NCBI RefSeq assembly: GCF_008638365.1
Contig: NZ_VWVU01000003.1
Location: 248,001 to 312,000, forward strand
DNA: 64,000 nt
DNA from: Nocardiopsis quinghaiensis
GTDB lineage: Bacteria; Actinomycetota; Actinomycetes; Streptosporangiales; Streptosporangiaceae
Direction of reading: 5' to 3'
Shown: positions 9,149 to 17,186 of the stretch, piece after piece
How positions within the stretch are numbered: the stretch's first letter is position 1
Layout of the letters: each line of letters opens with the position of its first letter
Made by a program: the position numbers and the translations under genes
The notes under the pieces: generated by a model
Seen by the model: only the letters and a program-made list of their open reading frames with translations
What the model was told of the DNA's origin: nothing
Databases searched by the model: none

Positions 9149-10720
9149 ATGCGGATCAGTGAGCTGATCGCGGTCAAGCGGCTGCACCTGAGGTTTCTGA
9201 CGGGGGCGGAGCACGCGCACCGCGTCCTGCGGTGGGCCTACACCACCGATCTGCTCGAACCCGCCCGCTACCTGCGCGGCGGCGAGTTCGTCCTCACCGG
9301 CATGATGTGGCGTACCCGCCCCGAGGACTCCGGGACCTTCGTGTCCTCCATCGCGGGTGCCGGGGCGGTCGCCCTCGGCGCCGGAACCGCCCTGGGCGAG
9401 GTCCCACCCGACCTGGTGGAGGCGTGCCGCGCCCACGACCTGCCCCTGGTGGAGGTGCCCCCGGAGACCTCCTTCGGCGCGGTCACCGAGGAGGTGCTGC
9501 GCTCCCTGACCCAGCAACGCTTCAGCTCCATCGCCGAGACCCGTGACCGCCACCGCCGCCTCATCGCGGAGGTCGCCTCCGGCGCCGACCTTCCCCGTAC
9601 CTTCGCCGAGGCTGCCGGACAGGCCGGGCTGACCGCCTGGATCGTCTCCTCCACCGGACGCCACGTCGCCGCCTCCGGCGAGCCCCTGCCCGGGGGCGAC
9701 CGCGAGTGGCTCGCCGCCCGGGCCCTGACCCGTCCGTCCTTCCCGCACACCGTCCGCCTGCCCGGGGAGGGCGGACGCGCACTGACGATCCTGCCCGTCC
9801 AGACCAAGGACTCCCACCCCCTGGCCACCTGGCTGCTGGTCTGCGAGGGCGACCACACCGCCTGGTCCGAGGAGGTGCACGAGTCGGTGGCCGAGATGGC
9901 GTCCATCGCCGTGCTCGCCCGCAGCCGCATCGAGGAGCGCGCCCTGACCGGTGCCCGCCACCTGGAGGGGCTGCCCCGGCTGCTGGCCGCCCAGCGCTTC
10001 GACGAGGTCACCGAGCTCATGCGCGGTACCGGTCCGGCCGACGGAGGGGAGGGCGCTCACCTCGTGGTCAGCGCCGTGATGCTGCCCGAGCCCCGCGTGC
10101 CCGACCTGACCCGGCGGGTGGTCACCGAACTGGTCGCCGACCGTCCCGGCGCCGTCGTCACCGGGGACGAGGACACACTGGCCGTGGTCCCCGTGGGCGG
10201 TCCGGAGACCGATGTCCGCGCCCGGGCCGAGGAGGTGCGGGCCGAACTGCTCCACCGGGCCCGCGTCCTGGAGGGCGGCCTGCTCGACCACCGGATCGCC
10301 ATCGGCCTCAGCTCGGCCGTGCGGGAGGTGCCCGAACTGCGCGGCGCCACGGTGGAGGCCCGCCACGCCCGCCGCCTGGCCGAGCTGCGCGGCGGCCGCT
10401 CCCGGGTGATCGCCGGGGCCGAGATCGACTCGCACGAGCTGCTGCTGGCCTCGGTCCCCGAGGAGGTCCAGTCCTCCTACCGGGAGCGGCTGCTGGGACC
10501 ACTGCTGGCCTACGACCGGGACCACCGCTCGGAACTGGTGGAGACCCTGGAGCAGTTCCTGGCCCACTCGGGGTCGTGGCAGCGCTGCGCCGCCGCCATA
10601 CACGTGCACGTGAACACGCTGCGGTACCGGATCGGCCGGGTGGAGGACCTGACCGGTCGGGACCTGAGCAGCCTGGAGCACCGGGTGGACCTCTTCCTGG
10701 CGCTCAAGCTCCGCGACTGA
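9149..10720 (+). CDS. PucR-family transcriptional regulator
   Basis: A 523-residue regulator. Residues 1-130 form the PucR N-terminal domain (MRISELIAVKRLHLRFLTG). A middle sensory region follows. The C-terminal helix-turn-helix reads WQRCAAAIHVHVNTLRYRIGR, with the typical VNTLRYR core of the PucR/CdaR HTH. Relatives control purine degradation. It is divergent from the xanthine dehydrogenase operon, which is the obvious target. The chosen ATG at 9149 has AGAGGG upstream and begins the conserved domain; an earlier in-frame ATG at 9035 would add unconserved residues. Confidence 0.92.
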   Translation: MRISELIAVKRLHLRFLTGAEHAHRVLRWAYTTDLLEPARYLRGGEFVLTGMMWRTRPEDSGTFVSSIAGAGAVALGAGTALGEVPPDLVEACRAHDLPLVEVPPETSFGAVTEEVLRSLTQQRFSSIAETRDRHRRLIAEVASGADLPRTFAEAAGQAGLTAWIVSSTGRHVAASGEPLPGGDREWLAARALTRPSFPHTVRLPGEGGRALTILPVQTKDSHPLATWLLVCEGDHTAWSEEVHESVAEMASIAVLARSRIEERALTGARHLEGLPRLLAAQRFDEVTELMRGTGPADGGEGAHLVVSAVMLPEPRVPDLTRRVVTELVADRPGAVVTGDEDTLAVVPVGGPETDVRARAEEVRAELLHRARVLEGGLLDHRIAIGLSSAVREVPELRGATVEARHARRLAELRGGRSRVIAGAEIDSHELLLASVPEEVQSSYRERLLGPLLAYDRDHRSELVETLEQFLAHSGSWQRCAAAIHVHVNTLRYRIGRVEDLTGRDLSSLEHRVDLFLALKLRD

Positions 10721-10807
10721 GGGTTCGGGGACGCAGCCGGGGAGGAAGGGGAGGGAAGGGGCGTGCCCTGCGCGGAAGTGTCACCGGTCGCCGCTAGGGT
10801 CCCCACG

Positions 10808-11509
10808 ATGAGTACCGACCTCTCCCTCCCCGAGACCACGGACGCGGACCTGTCCGGCGCCGACCTGCGCGACGTCCTGGCCGATCCCCCGGACCGACCG
10901 CGCGTGTTCACCCGCTGCGACATGACCGAGGCGAACCTGTCCGAGGCCGACCTGACCGACGCCACCTTCCACGACTGTCGTCTGGACGGAGCCCGCCTGG
11001 AGCGGGCGGTCCTGGAGGGGGCGGGGTTCACCGGCGGCAGCGCGGCCGGCGCCGTGTTCGCGCACACCGAGTGCACCGACACCCGCTTCGAGCGGGTGGA
11101 CCTGGCCAACACCCGCTGGCAGGGCGCGCTGCTCACCGACACCGTCTTCACCGGCTGCCGGATGACCGGGGCGGGGCTGAACTCCCTGCGGGGGATCGGC
11201 TACACCTTCGACCACTGCAACCTGATGCTGGCCCGCTGCAAGGGCATCACACTGCGCGGGCAGACCCTGGAGGGGCTGCGCATGGACGAGGCAGACCTGG
11301 CCAGCGCCGACCTGCGCGACACGGTGTGGGCGGAGTCGCGGCTGCGCGGCGCCAACCTGGTCAACGTGCGGCTCTCGGGGGCCGACCTGCGCGGCGCCGA
11401 CCTGGGGGAGCCCACCCTGGAGCAGGCCGGATACCTGCGCGGGGCCAGTATCAGCCCCGTGCAGGCGGGCACGATCCTGGGCGCCCTGGGCATCACGGTG
11501 GTGGACTAG
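10808..11509 (+). CDS. Pentapeptide-repeat protein
   Basis: A 233-residue protein made almost entirely of A(D/N)LXX pentapeptide repeats (ADLSGADLRD, ANLSEADLTDA, ADLASADLRD, ANLVNVRLSGADLRGADL). These predict a right-handed quadrilateral beta helix. Some pentapeptide proteins (Qnr, MfpA) mimic DNA and protect gyrase, and QnrG-like actinobacterial forms have similar length; whether this one does so is unknown. TAGGGT (10795-10800) lies 7 bases before the ATG and there is no ribosome-binding site, so the message is probably leaderless. Confidence 0.88.
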   Translation: MSTDLSLPETTDADLSGADLRDVLADPPDRPRVFTRCDMTEANLSEADLTDATFHDCRLDGARLERAVLEGAGFTGGSAAGAVFAHTECTDTRFERVDLANTRWQGALLTDTVFTGCRMTGAGLNSLRGIGYTFDHCNLMLARCKGITLRGQTLEGLRMDEADLASADLRDTVWAESRLRGANLVNVRLSGADLRGADLGEPTLEQAGYLRGASISPVQAGTILGALGITVVD

Positions 11510-11721
11510 GTCGTGTTTTTTGCACCGTTCCGGGCTCGCGTCCGCCAAGCTGCCCCTCGCTACGCCTTTGCGCTCGTGAAGCACGACCAGGCTGGACTTC
11601 GCACATCGTCTTGCGAGAGATCGCCCGGGAGGGCCGCTCGCCGACCCGAAAGCCTTCTGGAAAACACTCACTCCCTAGCGGACGCCGTGCCCGGGGCCCG
11701 GCGCCGCCGCCTTGGGCACAG

Positions 11722-11745
11722 CTAATAATCTACATCGTAAAGGTG
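11722..11745 (+). repeat. Copy A of a 24-base intergenic motif
   Basis: The motif runs CTA-N3-ATCTAC-N-T-N-GTA-N-AGGTG. Copies lie at 11722, 34494 and 42662, all on the plus strand, and 18 of 24 positions are identical in all three. This copy sits between two convergent genes, so it is not a promoter for either flanking gene. Confidence 0.6.
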
Positions 11746-11756
11746 CTGCTTCTTTT

Positions 11757-11774
11757 CATGATCGGCTGATCATG
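11757..11774. repeat. Short inverted repeat CATGATC-GGCT-GATCATG
   Basis: Seven-base perfect arms flank a 4-base spacer, 11 bases after copy A of the 24-base motif. It is AT-rich for this genome. The other two motif copies are not followed by the same palindrome, so it may be unrelated. Confidence 0.4.
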
Positions 11775-11908
11775 TGAGGATCAAGGGCCACCGCCACGAG
11801 TACGCCGTGACGGATGCGGACATCCGTGGAGCCAGGAGTCAGAAGTGCTGTCGAAGCCCGCTCCTCTCACCTTCATTTCCGCCGTGTCCGGAAACGGGGG
11901 AGGAAGGC

Positions 11909-12877
11909 TCAGGCTCCGATGGTCCGGCGTAGCCAGGGCAGGCGCTGCGCGGTGGCACTGCGGCTGAGCGCGGCCCGGGGAGCCAGGCCGTCGAAGCCGT
12001 GGAACCCGCCCGGCCACACGTGCAGTTCGGCCGAGCCTCCCGCCTTCCAGATCCGGGAGGCGTAGTCCACGACCTCGTCGCGGAAGGTCTCCGCCGAGCC
12101 CACGTCCAGGAAGGCCGGGGGCAGGCCGGACAGGTCCTGTGCGCGTGCGGGAGCGGCGTAGGGGGACACGTCCGGGCCGCCCGCCGCCTCGCCGAGCAGC
12201 GCGCCCCAGCCGGTGGCGTTGGCGACCTTGTCCCACACGCCCGCTCCGGCCATCTGCTCGGCCGAGACCGAGTCGTTGCGGTCGTCGAGCATGGGGCAGA
12301 CGAGGAGTTGTCCCCGCAGGGCCGGTCCGCCCCGGTCGCGGGCCAGCAGGGCGGTGGCGGCCGCCAGCCCGCCTCCCGCGCTCACTCCGCCCACCACCAG
12401 GCGCTGGGGGTCGATGCCCAGGCCGGCGGTGTTCTCGGCGGCCCATCCCAGGCCCGCGTAGCAGTCCTCCACCGGGGTGGGGTGGGGGTGTTCGGGGGCG
12501 AGCCGGTAGTCCACGGACACCAGGGCCAGGCCCAGTTCGCGCGCGGTCAGCAGCAGCCCGGGGATCTCCGCTCCCCGGTGGGTGCCCGCGATCATGCCGC
12601 CGCCGTGGACCCAGTACAGGGCGCCCACGGGTTCGGTGGCCCCGGCGGGCCTCCACACCAGCAGGGGCACGTCGGCGCCGTCGTGGCCGGGTGCGTGGTG
12701 CTCGGTCTCGGTGTAGGCGCCGTCCAGGGTCAGGTCGGCCTCCGGGCCGGGGGCCTGGTGGGCCTGGCGTTCGCGCAGGGCCGGGATCATGTCGGGGGTG
12801 AGCTGGTAGGGGACCTCCTCGCGGAACACGGCCAGGGCCGCGGCCAGTTCGGAGTCGAAGGGGGGAGGGGTGGGCAT
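11909..12877 (-). CDS. Alpha/beta hydrolase esterase (hormone-sensitive lipase family)
   Basis: A 322-residue family IV esterase. The oxyanion motif HGGGM lies near residue 112, the nucleophile serine in GGVSAGGG, the acidic residue is probably in the segment around VGSAETFRDE, and the histidine is in GGFHGFD near the C terminus. It should hydrolyse short- to medium-chain acyl esters in the cytoplasm, as there is no signal peptide. GGAGG precedes the ATG at 12877. It stands alone, with the APH(6)-type kinase gene upstream on the same strand but separated from it by a strong hairpin. Confidence 0.9.
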   Translation of the reverse strand: MPTPPPFDSELAAALAVFREEVPYQLTPDMIPALRERQAHQAPGPEADLTLDGAYTETEHHAPGHDGADVPLLVWRPAGATEPVGALYWVHGGGMIAGTHRGAEIPGLLLTARELGLALVSVDYRLAPEHPHPTPVEDCYAGLGWAAENTAGLGIDPQRLVVGGVSAGGGLAAATALLARDRGGPALRGQLLVCPMLDDRNDSVSAEQMAGAGVWDKVANATGWGALLGEAAGGPDVSPYAAPARAQDLSGLPPAFLDVGSAETFRDEVVDYASRIWKAGGSAELHVWPGGFHGFDGLAPRAALSRSATAQRLPWLRRTIGA

Positions 12878-13021
12878 GTGCGCCTCCGGACGGGGTGGGG
12901 AGTCGTGTGGGGCGTCACCATTGTGGCCGAGCGGTGACCGGCGGGGCGGCGCCGTGTGGCGGTACGCGCCGCCGGCCGGCGGGAGAGGCCCACGGGCCGG
13001 AGCCCGCTTCCCGCGGGGTCG

Positions 13022-13053
13022 GGGCCGTGAGGGCACCCGTGCCCTCACGGCCC
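13022..13053 (-). terminator. Hairpin terminator after the APH(6)-type gene
   Basis: Perfect 15-base arms (GGGCCGTGAGGGCAC on the plus strand) around a 2-base loop, 4 bases after the stop codon at 13058. There is no T tract, as is common for actinomycete terminators. Confidence 0.7.
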
Positions 13054-13057
13054 GTGC

Positions 13058-13987
13058 TCAGCCCGCCAGGGCCTCGCCGATCGTCACCTGGGGACGCGGA
13101 GCCTGGAGGTGGCCGCTCTCCAGGCGCCACACGCAGTCCTCCAGGACCCGGACGAGTGTCCAGGCGCGGGCCCGCTCGCGGTCGGCTCCGGCGACCTCGG
13201 TCAGCAGGTCGAACCTGCGGCGCACCGACCGGGGCGCCCCGCCCGGTTCGGCCTCCTCCGCGAACCGGTTGCGCAGCGCGGGCAGGAGTTCGTATCCGGG
13301 GTCGCCGACCAGCGGCTTGGGGTCGATGGCCACCCACGGCTCCCGGCCGGTTCCCGGCAGCGGGGCCAGCACGTTCTGGAAGTGCAGGTCCCAGTGGAGG
13401 AGCCGGTCACCCGGCTGGGCCGCCATCTCCCGGGCGACGGCCGACCACCGGGCGAGCAGTCGCCGGAACCGGTGGTCGACGCGCTCGCGTGTCAGGAAGG
13501 GGCGGGCGCGTTCGACCAGGGTCTGGGCGATCGGGCCCAGAGAGCGCATCCCGGTCGGGCCGGGACACGCGTTCAGGCGGGCGAGCAGACCGCCGATCAC
13601 CCTCAGGGCCTCGTCCACCTCCACGTCGTCCAGGGACCGGGCCGGGTCCAGGGCCTCCAGGAGCATCGCTCCGTTGCCGGGGTCGTGTGCGAGCAGGCGT
13701 ACCGCGCCGTCACCCGCCCAGGCGCGCAGCGCGCCGGGTTCGCCCTCGCTCTCCTGGTCCACGGGCAGCACCTTGAGCACGGCGGGGGTTCCGTCGGCGC
13801 GCCGTACCGGTACCACCAGGGACACCGCTCCGTGCAGGGGCCGGCCACCGGTGGGGCGCAGCCGCCACAGGTCGCACTGCCGGGCGGCCGTCCGGGGCAG
13901 TCGGTCCACCCACTCGGGGCCGAAGAAGTCGCCGACCGTCCTGGCCAGTTCCTCGGGCACGCTGATCGGGGGAGTGGTCCCGCACAT
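13058..13987 (-). CDS. APH(6)-type aminoglycoside/hydroxyurea phosphotransferase
   Basis: A 309-residue small-molecule kinase. The catalytic loop LLHWDLHFQNVLA and the following AIDPKPLVGDPGYELLP are diagnostic of the streptomycin 6-kinase/hydroxyurea kinase family, where the HxDxHxxN core and the later Asp of DP bind ATP-magnesium. An AVLKV-like lysine strand is present near residue 70. AAGGAG lies upstream of the ATG at 13987. Many chromosomal homologues have no proven antibiotic substrate, so resistance is only a family-based possibility. No streptomycin biosynthesis genes are nearby. Confidence 0.85.
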   Translation of the reverse strand: MCGTTPPISVPEELARTVGDFFGPEWVDRLPRTAARQCDLWRLRPTGGRPLHGAVSLVVPVRRADGTPAVLKVLPVDQESEGEPGALRAWAGDGAVRLLAHDPGNGAMLLEALDPARSLDDVEVDEALRVIGGLLARLNACPGPTGMRSLGPIAQTLVERARPFLTRERVDHRFRRLLARWSAVAREMAAQPGDRLLHWDLHFQNVLAPLPGTGREPWVAIDPKPLVGDPGYELLPALRNRFAEEAEPGGAPRSVRRRFDLLTEVAGADRERARAWTLVRVLEDCVWRLESGHLQAPRPQVTIGEALAG

Positions 13988-14180
13988 GTTCGTCGTCTCC
14001 TTCGTCGCCGGGTCCTGGTCGAAGGAGTGAGGGGAGGAGCGCGTGTCTAACGCATACCGAACACCTCGCTGTCGTCGCCGGTCGCCGTGACCGTACCCGG
14101 TGGGCCGGTGCCGCGCCCCCGTTCTCCGTGTGCCGGGCGGTCCGCGGCCGCGGACGCGGGGGTGTCCGGCGGGGGCCGTG

Positions 14181-15155
14181 TCAGCCGGGCGGGGTGATCG
14201 GTTCCTCCCCGTACACCCGTGACCAGGGACGGTGGCCGTTGCCGACCGTCAGCGACCCGTCGTTGCCGGGGGGATCGGCCAGTACCCGTGCGGCGGCCTC
14301 GGCGAAGGCCGCGGCGGCCGGGTGGGCGTCCTGGGCCGGGCGCACCGCCTCCGTGCGCCGGTGCAGCGGTGCGCCGGTCAGGGGCCGCCAGGCCAGACGC
14401 GGTTCCCGCGCGGCCACAGCCGCCGTCTCCAGGGCCACTCCGCGCCGGGCCAGCACCAGTCCCAGCAGGAACTCGGTGTCGCCGGCCTCGCGTACCCGGG
14501 GCGGTATCCAGTCGCTCTCCCGGCACACCGCCAGGACGCGTTCGAACCACACCGGGGCGCTTCTTCGCGCGGACAGTACCAGGTCCCACCCCGCCAGGTC
14601 CCCGAGGTCCACGGAGCCGGCGCGTGCCAGTGCCTCACCGCGCGGCAGGACCGCGCCCAGTTGCGCGCGGTGCACCGGTTGGCCGACCAGTCCCGCGCCC
14701 TCGAAGGGCGCGGTCAGCAGTCCGGTGTCCACCGATCCCCCGCTCAGCGCGCGTACCAGTTCCGTACCGGTCATCTCGCACAGGTCCACCTCCAGGCCCG
14801 GTGCCTGGTCGGCCATCCGCTCCACCAGGCCGCGCAGCGCGACCGCCGGGGTCGCGGGCGGTACCGCCGCTCGCAGGGTGCCCAGTTCGCCGTCGCGCAC
14901 GCGCCGCATGGTCTCGCGCAGGCGTGTCTCGCCCGCCACCAGGTCACGGGCCTGGGAGACCAGCAGCCGTCCGGCGGGCGTCAGTTCCACGCGGCGGCGC
15001 GACCGGTCGAACAGGGCCACCCCCAGTTCCTCCTCCAGGCGGCGCACGGACTGGCTCAGCGCGGGTTGGGCGATGCCCAGTTCCACCGCGGCCTCGCCGA
15101 AGTGACCCTCCCGTGCCACCACCAGGAAGTACCGCAGGTGCCGTCCAAGATCCAC
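14181..15155 (-). CDS. LysR-family transcriptional regulator
   Basis: A 324-residue LysR protein. The N-terminal winged helix reads YFLVVAREGHFGEAAVELGIAQPALSQSVRRLE in overlapping pieces, followed by the usual linker helix and a periplasmic-binding-like effector domain. The start is GTG at 15155. TAGAGT (15167-15162, minus strand) lies 6 bases before it, so the transcript is probably leaderless. The gene is divergent from a class A beta-lactamase-like gene only 44 bases away. This arrangement resembles AmpR/BlaA-type pairs. Confidence 0.92.
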   Translation of the reverse strand: MDLGRHLRYFLVVAREGHFGEAAVELGIAQPALSQSVRRLEEELGVALFDRSRRRVELTPAGRLLVSQARDLVAGETRLRETMRRVRDGELGTLRAAVPPATPAVALRGLVERMADQAPGLEVDLCEMTGTELVRALSGGSVDTGLLTAPFEGAGLVGQPVHRAQLGAVLPRGEALARAGSVDLGDLAGWDLVLSARRSAPVWFERVLAVCRESDWIPPRVREAGDTEFLLGLVLARRGVALETAAVAAREPRLAWRPLTGAPLHRRTEAVRPAQDAHPAAAAFAEAAARVLADPPGNDGSLTVGNGHRPWSRVYGEEPITPPG

Positions 15156-15199
15156 GGCCCGACTCTAGACCACCGCCGGAGAGCGCTAGCGTGAGCGCC
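15156..15199. promoter_or_regulatory. Compact divergent promoters, LysR / beta-lactamase-like
   Basis: The two start codons are 44 bases apart. TAGAGT serves the minus strand 6 bases before the LysR GTG, and TAGCGT (15187-15192) serves the plus strand 7 bases before the GTG at 15200. Both genes therefore appear to lack leaders, and any LysR operator must overlap the promoters. Confidence 0.55.
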
Positions 15200-16027
15200 G
15201 TGACCACCGCCAGCGCCCCCGTCGTCCGTGTCCACGCGCGTGAGATCGACGGCACCGGACAGGTCGGCCGTCTGGCCGACGAGCCCGTCGTCCTGGCCTC
15301 CGTGGCCAAGGTCCTCATCGTCCTGGAGTTCGCCCGTCAGGCCTCCACGGGGCTCGTGGACCCCACCGAGCGTGTCGTGGTGCGCCGTGACGACCGGCTG
15401 GGGGGCTGGGGCACCGCCGACTTCGCCGACGACGTCGAGTTGTCCCTGCGTGACTGTGCCCTGCTGGCCATGACGATCAGTGACAACACCGCCGCCGACC
15501 TGATCGTGGACCGTGTGGGCGTGGAGCCCGTCCACCTGCTCGCCACGGAGTTGGGGCTGGAGCGCACCCGCTTCACCGGCGGACCCCGGGCCCTGCTGCA
15601 CGCCCTGCTCGACGAGAGCGACGCCACCGGTACCGATCCGGCCACCCTCCTGGCCCGTGATCCCTCGCGGACCACCTCCAGTACCCCGGCCGACATCACC
15701 CGCCTCCTGCGGCTGGTGTGGACCGACGCCGCCGCTCCGCCGAGGGCGTGCGCGTTCGTGCGCGACCTCATGGCGCGTCAGCTGGTGCGTACCCGCATCG
15801 CCTCGGGCTTCGGTCCCGACGTCCGTGTCAGCGTCAAGTCCGGGACCCTGCCCGGGCTGCGTATGGAGGCGGGGGTGATCGAGTACCCCGACGGTGGTCG
15901 CTACGCCGTCGCCGTGTGCGCGGCGGGTCCCGACGCGGGGCGCACCGCCCTGGAGGCCGACATGGCCCTGGGGCGGGCCGCGCGTGAGGCCGTGGAGCGG
16001 TTGCGTGTTCCGTTTTCGGGCGGTTGA
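15200..16027 (+). CDS. Class A beta-lactamase-like serine hydrolase
   Basis: A 275-residue protein with the active-site triad of the class A penicillin-binding fold: SVAK near residue 34 (S-x-x-K), SDN in MTISDNTAADL, and KSG in SVKSGTLPG. There is no signal peptide, so unlike secreted beta-lactamases it seems cytoplasmic, or it is a serine hydrolase with another substrate. The conserved ExxLN Glu of the omega loop is not obvious. GTG at 15191 is an alternative start with GGAGAG upstream; GTG at 15200 fits a leaderless promoter. Divergence from a LysR gene suggests inducible control. Confidence 0.8.
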   Translation: MTTASAPVVRVHAREIDGTGQVGRLADEPVVLASVAKVLIVLEFARQASTGLVDPTERVVVRRDDRLGGWGTADFADDVELSLRDCALLAMTISDNTAADLIVDRVGVEPVHLLATELGLERTRFTGGPRALLHALLDESDATGTDPATLLARDPSRTTSSTPADITRLLRLVWTDAAAPPRACAFVRDLMARQLVRTRIASGFGPDVRVSVKSGTLPGLRMEAGVIEYPDGGRYAVAVCAAGPDAGRTALEADMALGRAAREAVERLRVPFSGG

Positions 16028-16048
16028 GGGTCCGTCGGCGCGGCGCTG

Positions 16049-16084
16049 ACCGGTTCCGATAGGCGAACGCCTATCGGAACCGGT
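16049..16084. promoter_or_regulatory. Perfect 17-base inverted repeat upstream of the metallo-hydrolase gene
   Basis: The left arm ACCGGTTCCGATAGGCG and its exact complement flank a 2-base loop. With one bulged base the pairing extends a further 7 base pairs outward. It lies 22 bases after the beta-lactamase-like stop and about 85 bases before the next start. It could be a terminator, though it lacks a T tract, or a TetR-type operator. Confidence 0.6.
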
Positions 16085-16170
16085 CGCGCCGCTTATTGGA
16101 CGCTGTGTCGTGAACCGTGTTTGTCTGTGCGCCGTTCGACCCATCAGGCCAGAGAGAACGAGGTCAGCAC

Positions 16171-17157
16171 ATGTCGATCGGACGACGGGGATTCCTGCGG
16201 GGCGCGGTCGCGGGCGGGGCGCTCACCCCCTTGCTGGCGGGCGCTGCGGCGCCCGCCCACGCCACCGCCGCGGCGGCCGCACCGGGGGCCTCCCCCACGG
16301 GGAGGGGCGGCAGGGTCGTCTTCCGCTGGTTGGGCACCAGCGGCTGGCGGATCGACATGCCGGGCCGGTCGTCGGTGCTGGTCGATCCCTTCCTCACCCG
16401 GTTCAGCACCGGCCTGTTCGACCCAGACCGCAAGTTCGACGCCAAGACGTCCCTGACCGTGGACGCGGCCACCGTCGACGAGCACACCGCCGACATCGGT
16501 GACAGGGGCGTCGTCCTGGTCACCCACACGCACTGGGACCACTTCTCGGACGTGCCGCACATCGCCACCACGACCGGCGCCCAGGTCGTGGGCACCCTGA
16601 CCACGTACCACCTGGCCCAGGCTATGGGCGTCCCCGTGGGGCAGACCTCCCCGGTGCGGGGTGGGGAGGTGCTGGACTTCGACGGGTGTGTGGTGGAGGC
16701 CGTCTCCTCCCGGCACAGCCGCAACGCCCACCACTCGGTGCTCTTCGCGGGTGTGCGTGTGGGTGTGCCGGAGGCCCCCGCCACCATCGCCGACCTGCCC
16801 GAGGGCGACACTCTGGCCTTCCAGGTCACCCCGCCCTCGGGGCCCTCGGCGTTCTTCATGGGCGCCAGTGACTTCGCCGAGCGCGAGGTGGCCGGGCTGG
16901 CGCCCGACGTGGCGATGGTCGCGTTGCCCTCCACCTCCAGCACGCACGAGTACGTGCCCCGGCTGCTGGAGGCCCTGGATCGGCCCGGGACCGTGGTGCC
17001 CGTGCACTGGGACCACTTCGAGCGCGAGTTGGCCAACCCGCCGGTGGACGGTACCGGGAAGGGCATGAGCGTGGGGGAGTTCACCGCCCTGGTGCGCCGG
17101 GTCTCGCCCGGGAGCCGGGTCGTGGTGCCCGAGTACCTGACGCCCTACACGTTCTAG
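16171..17157 (+). CDS. Tat-exported metallo-beta-lactamase-fold hydrolase
   Basis: A 328-residue protein with an N-terminal twin-arginine signal (RRGFLRG, then a hydrophobic Ala/Gly stretch to about residue 45). The metal-binding motif is THTHWDHF, with later histidines in SSRHSRNAHHS and PVHWDHFE. This is the UlaG-like/MBL-fold branch, usually acting on phosphodiester or lactone-type substrates. Export in folded form through Tat suits a metal enzyme. The ATG at 16171 starts directly at the Tat motif. The substrate is unknown. Confidence 0.87.
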   Translation: MSIGRRGFLRGAVAGGALTPLLAGAAAPAHATAAAAAPGASPTGRGGRVVFRWLGTSGWRIDMPGRSSVLVDPFLTRFSTGLFDPDRKFDAKTSLTVDAATVDEHTADIGDRGVVLVTHTHWDHFSDVPHIATTTGAQVVGTLTTYHLAQAMGVPVGQTSPVRGGEVLDFDGCVVEAVSSRHSRNAHHSVLFAGVRVGVPEAPATIADLPEGDTLAFQVTPPSGPSAFFMGASDFAEREVAGLAPDVAMVALPSTSSTHEYVPRLLEALDRPGTVVPVHWDHFERELANPPVDGTGKGMSVGEFTALVRRVSPGSRVVVPEYLTPYTF

Positions 17158-17186
17158 GGAGGGGCCCGGGGGTGTGCCCGGCGTCC

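Larger units (their letters stand above)
11510..11908. other. Intergenic region between convergent genes, no gene recognised
   Basis: About 400 bases lie between two genes that end here. The first 190 bases have no convincing codon bias in either strand. The second half contains one copy of the 24-base repeat described at 11722 and an inverted repeat at 11757. The local drop in GC from about 11720 to 11770 is conspicuous. I see no insertion-sequence ends or RNA gene. Confidence 0.5.

Noticed and set aside
13058..13987. An aminoglycoside biosynthetic or resistance cluster around the APH(6)-type gene
   Set aside because: Neighbours are an esterase and a LysR/beta-lactamase-like pair; no aminosugar or cyclitol genes occur in the window.
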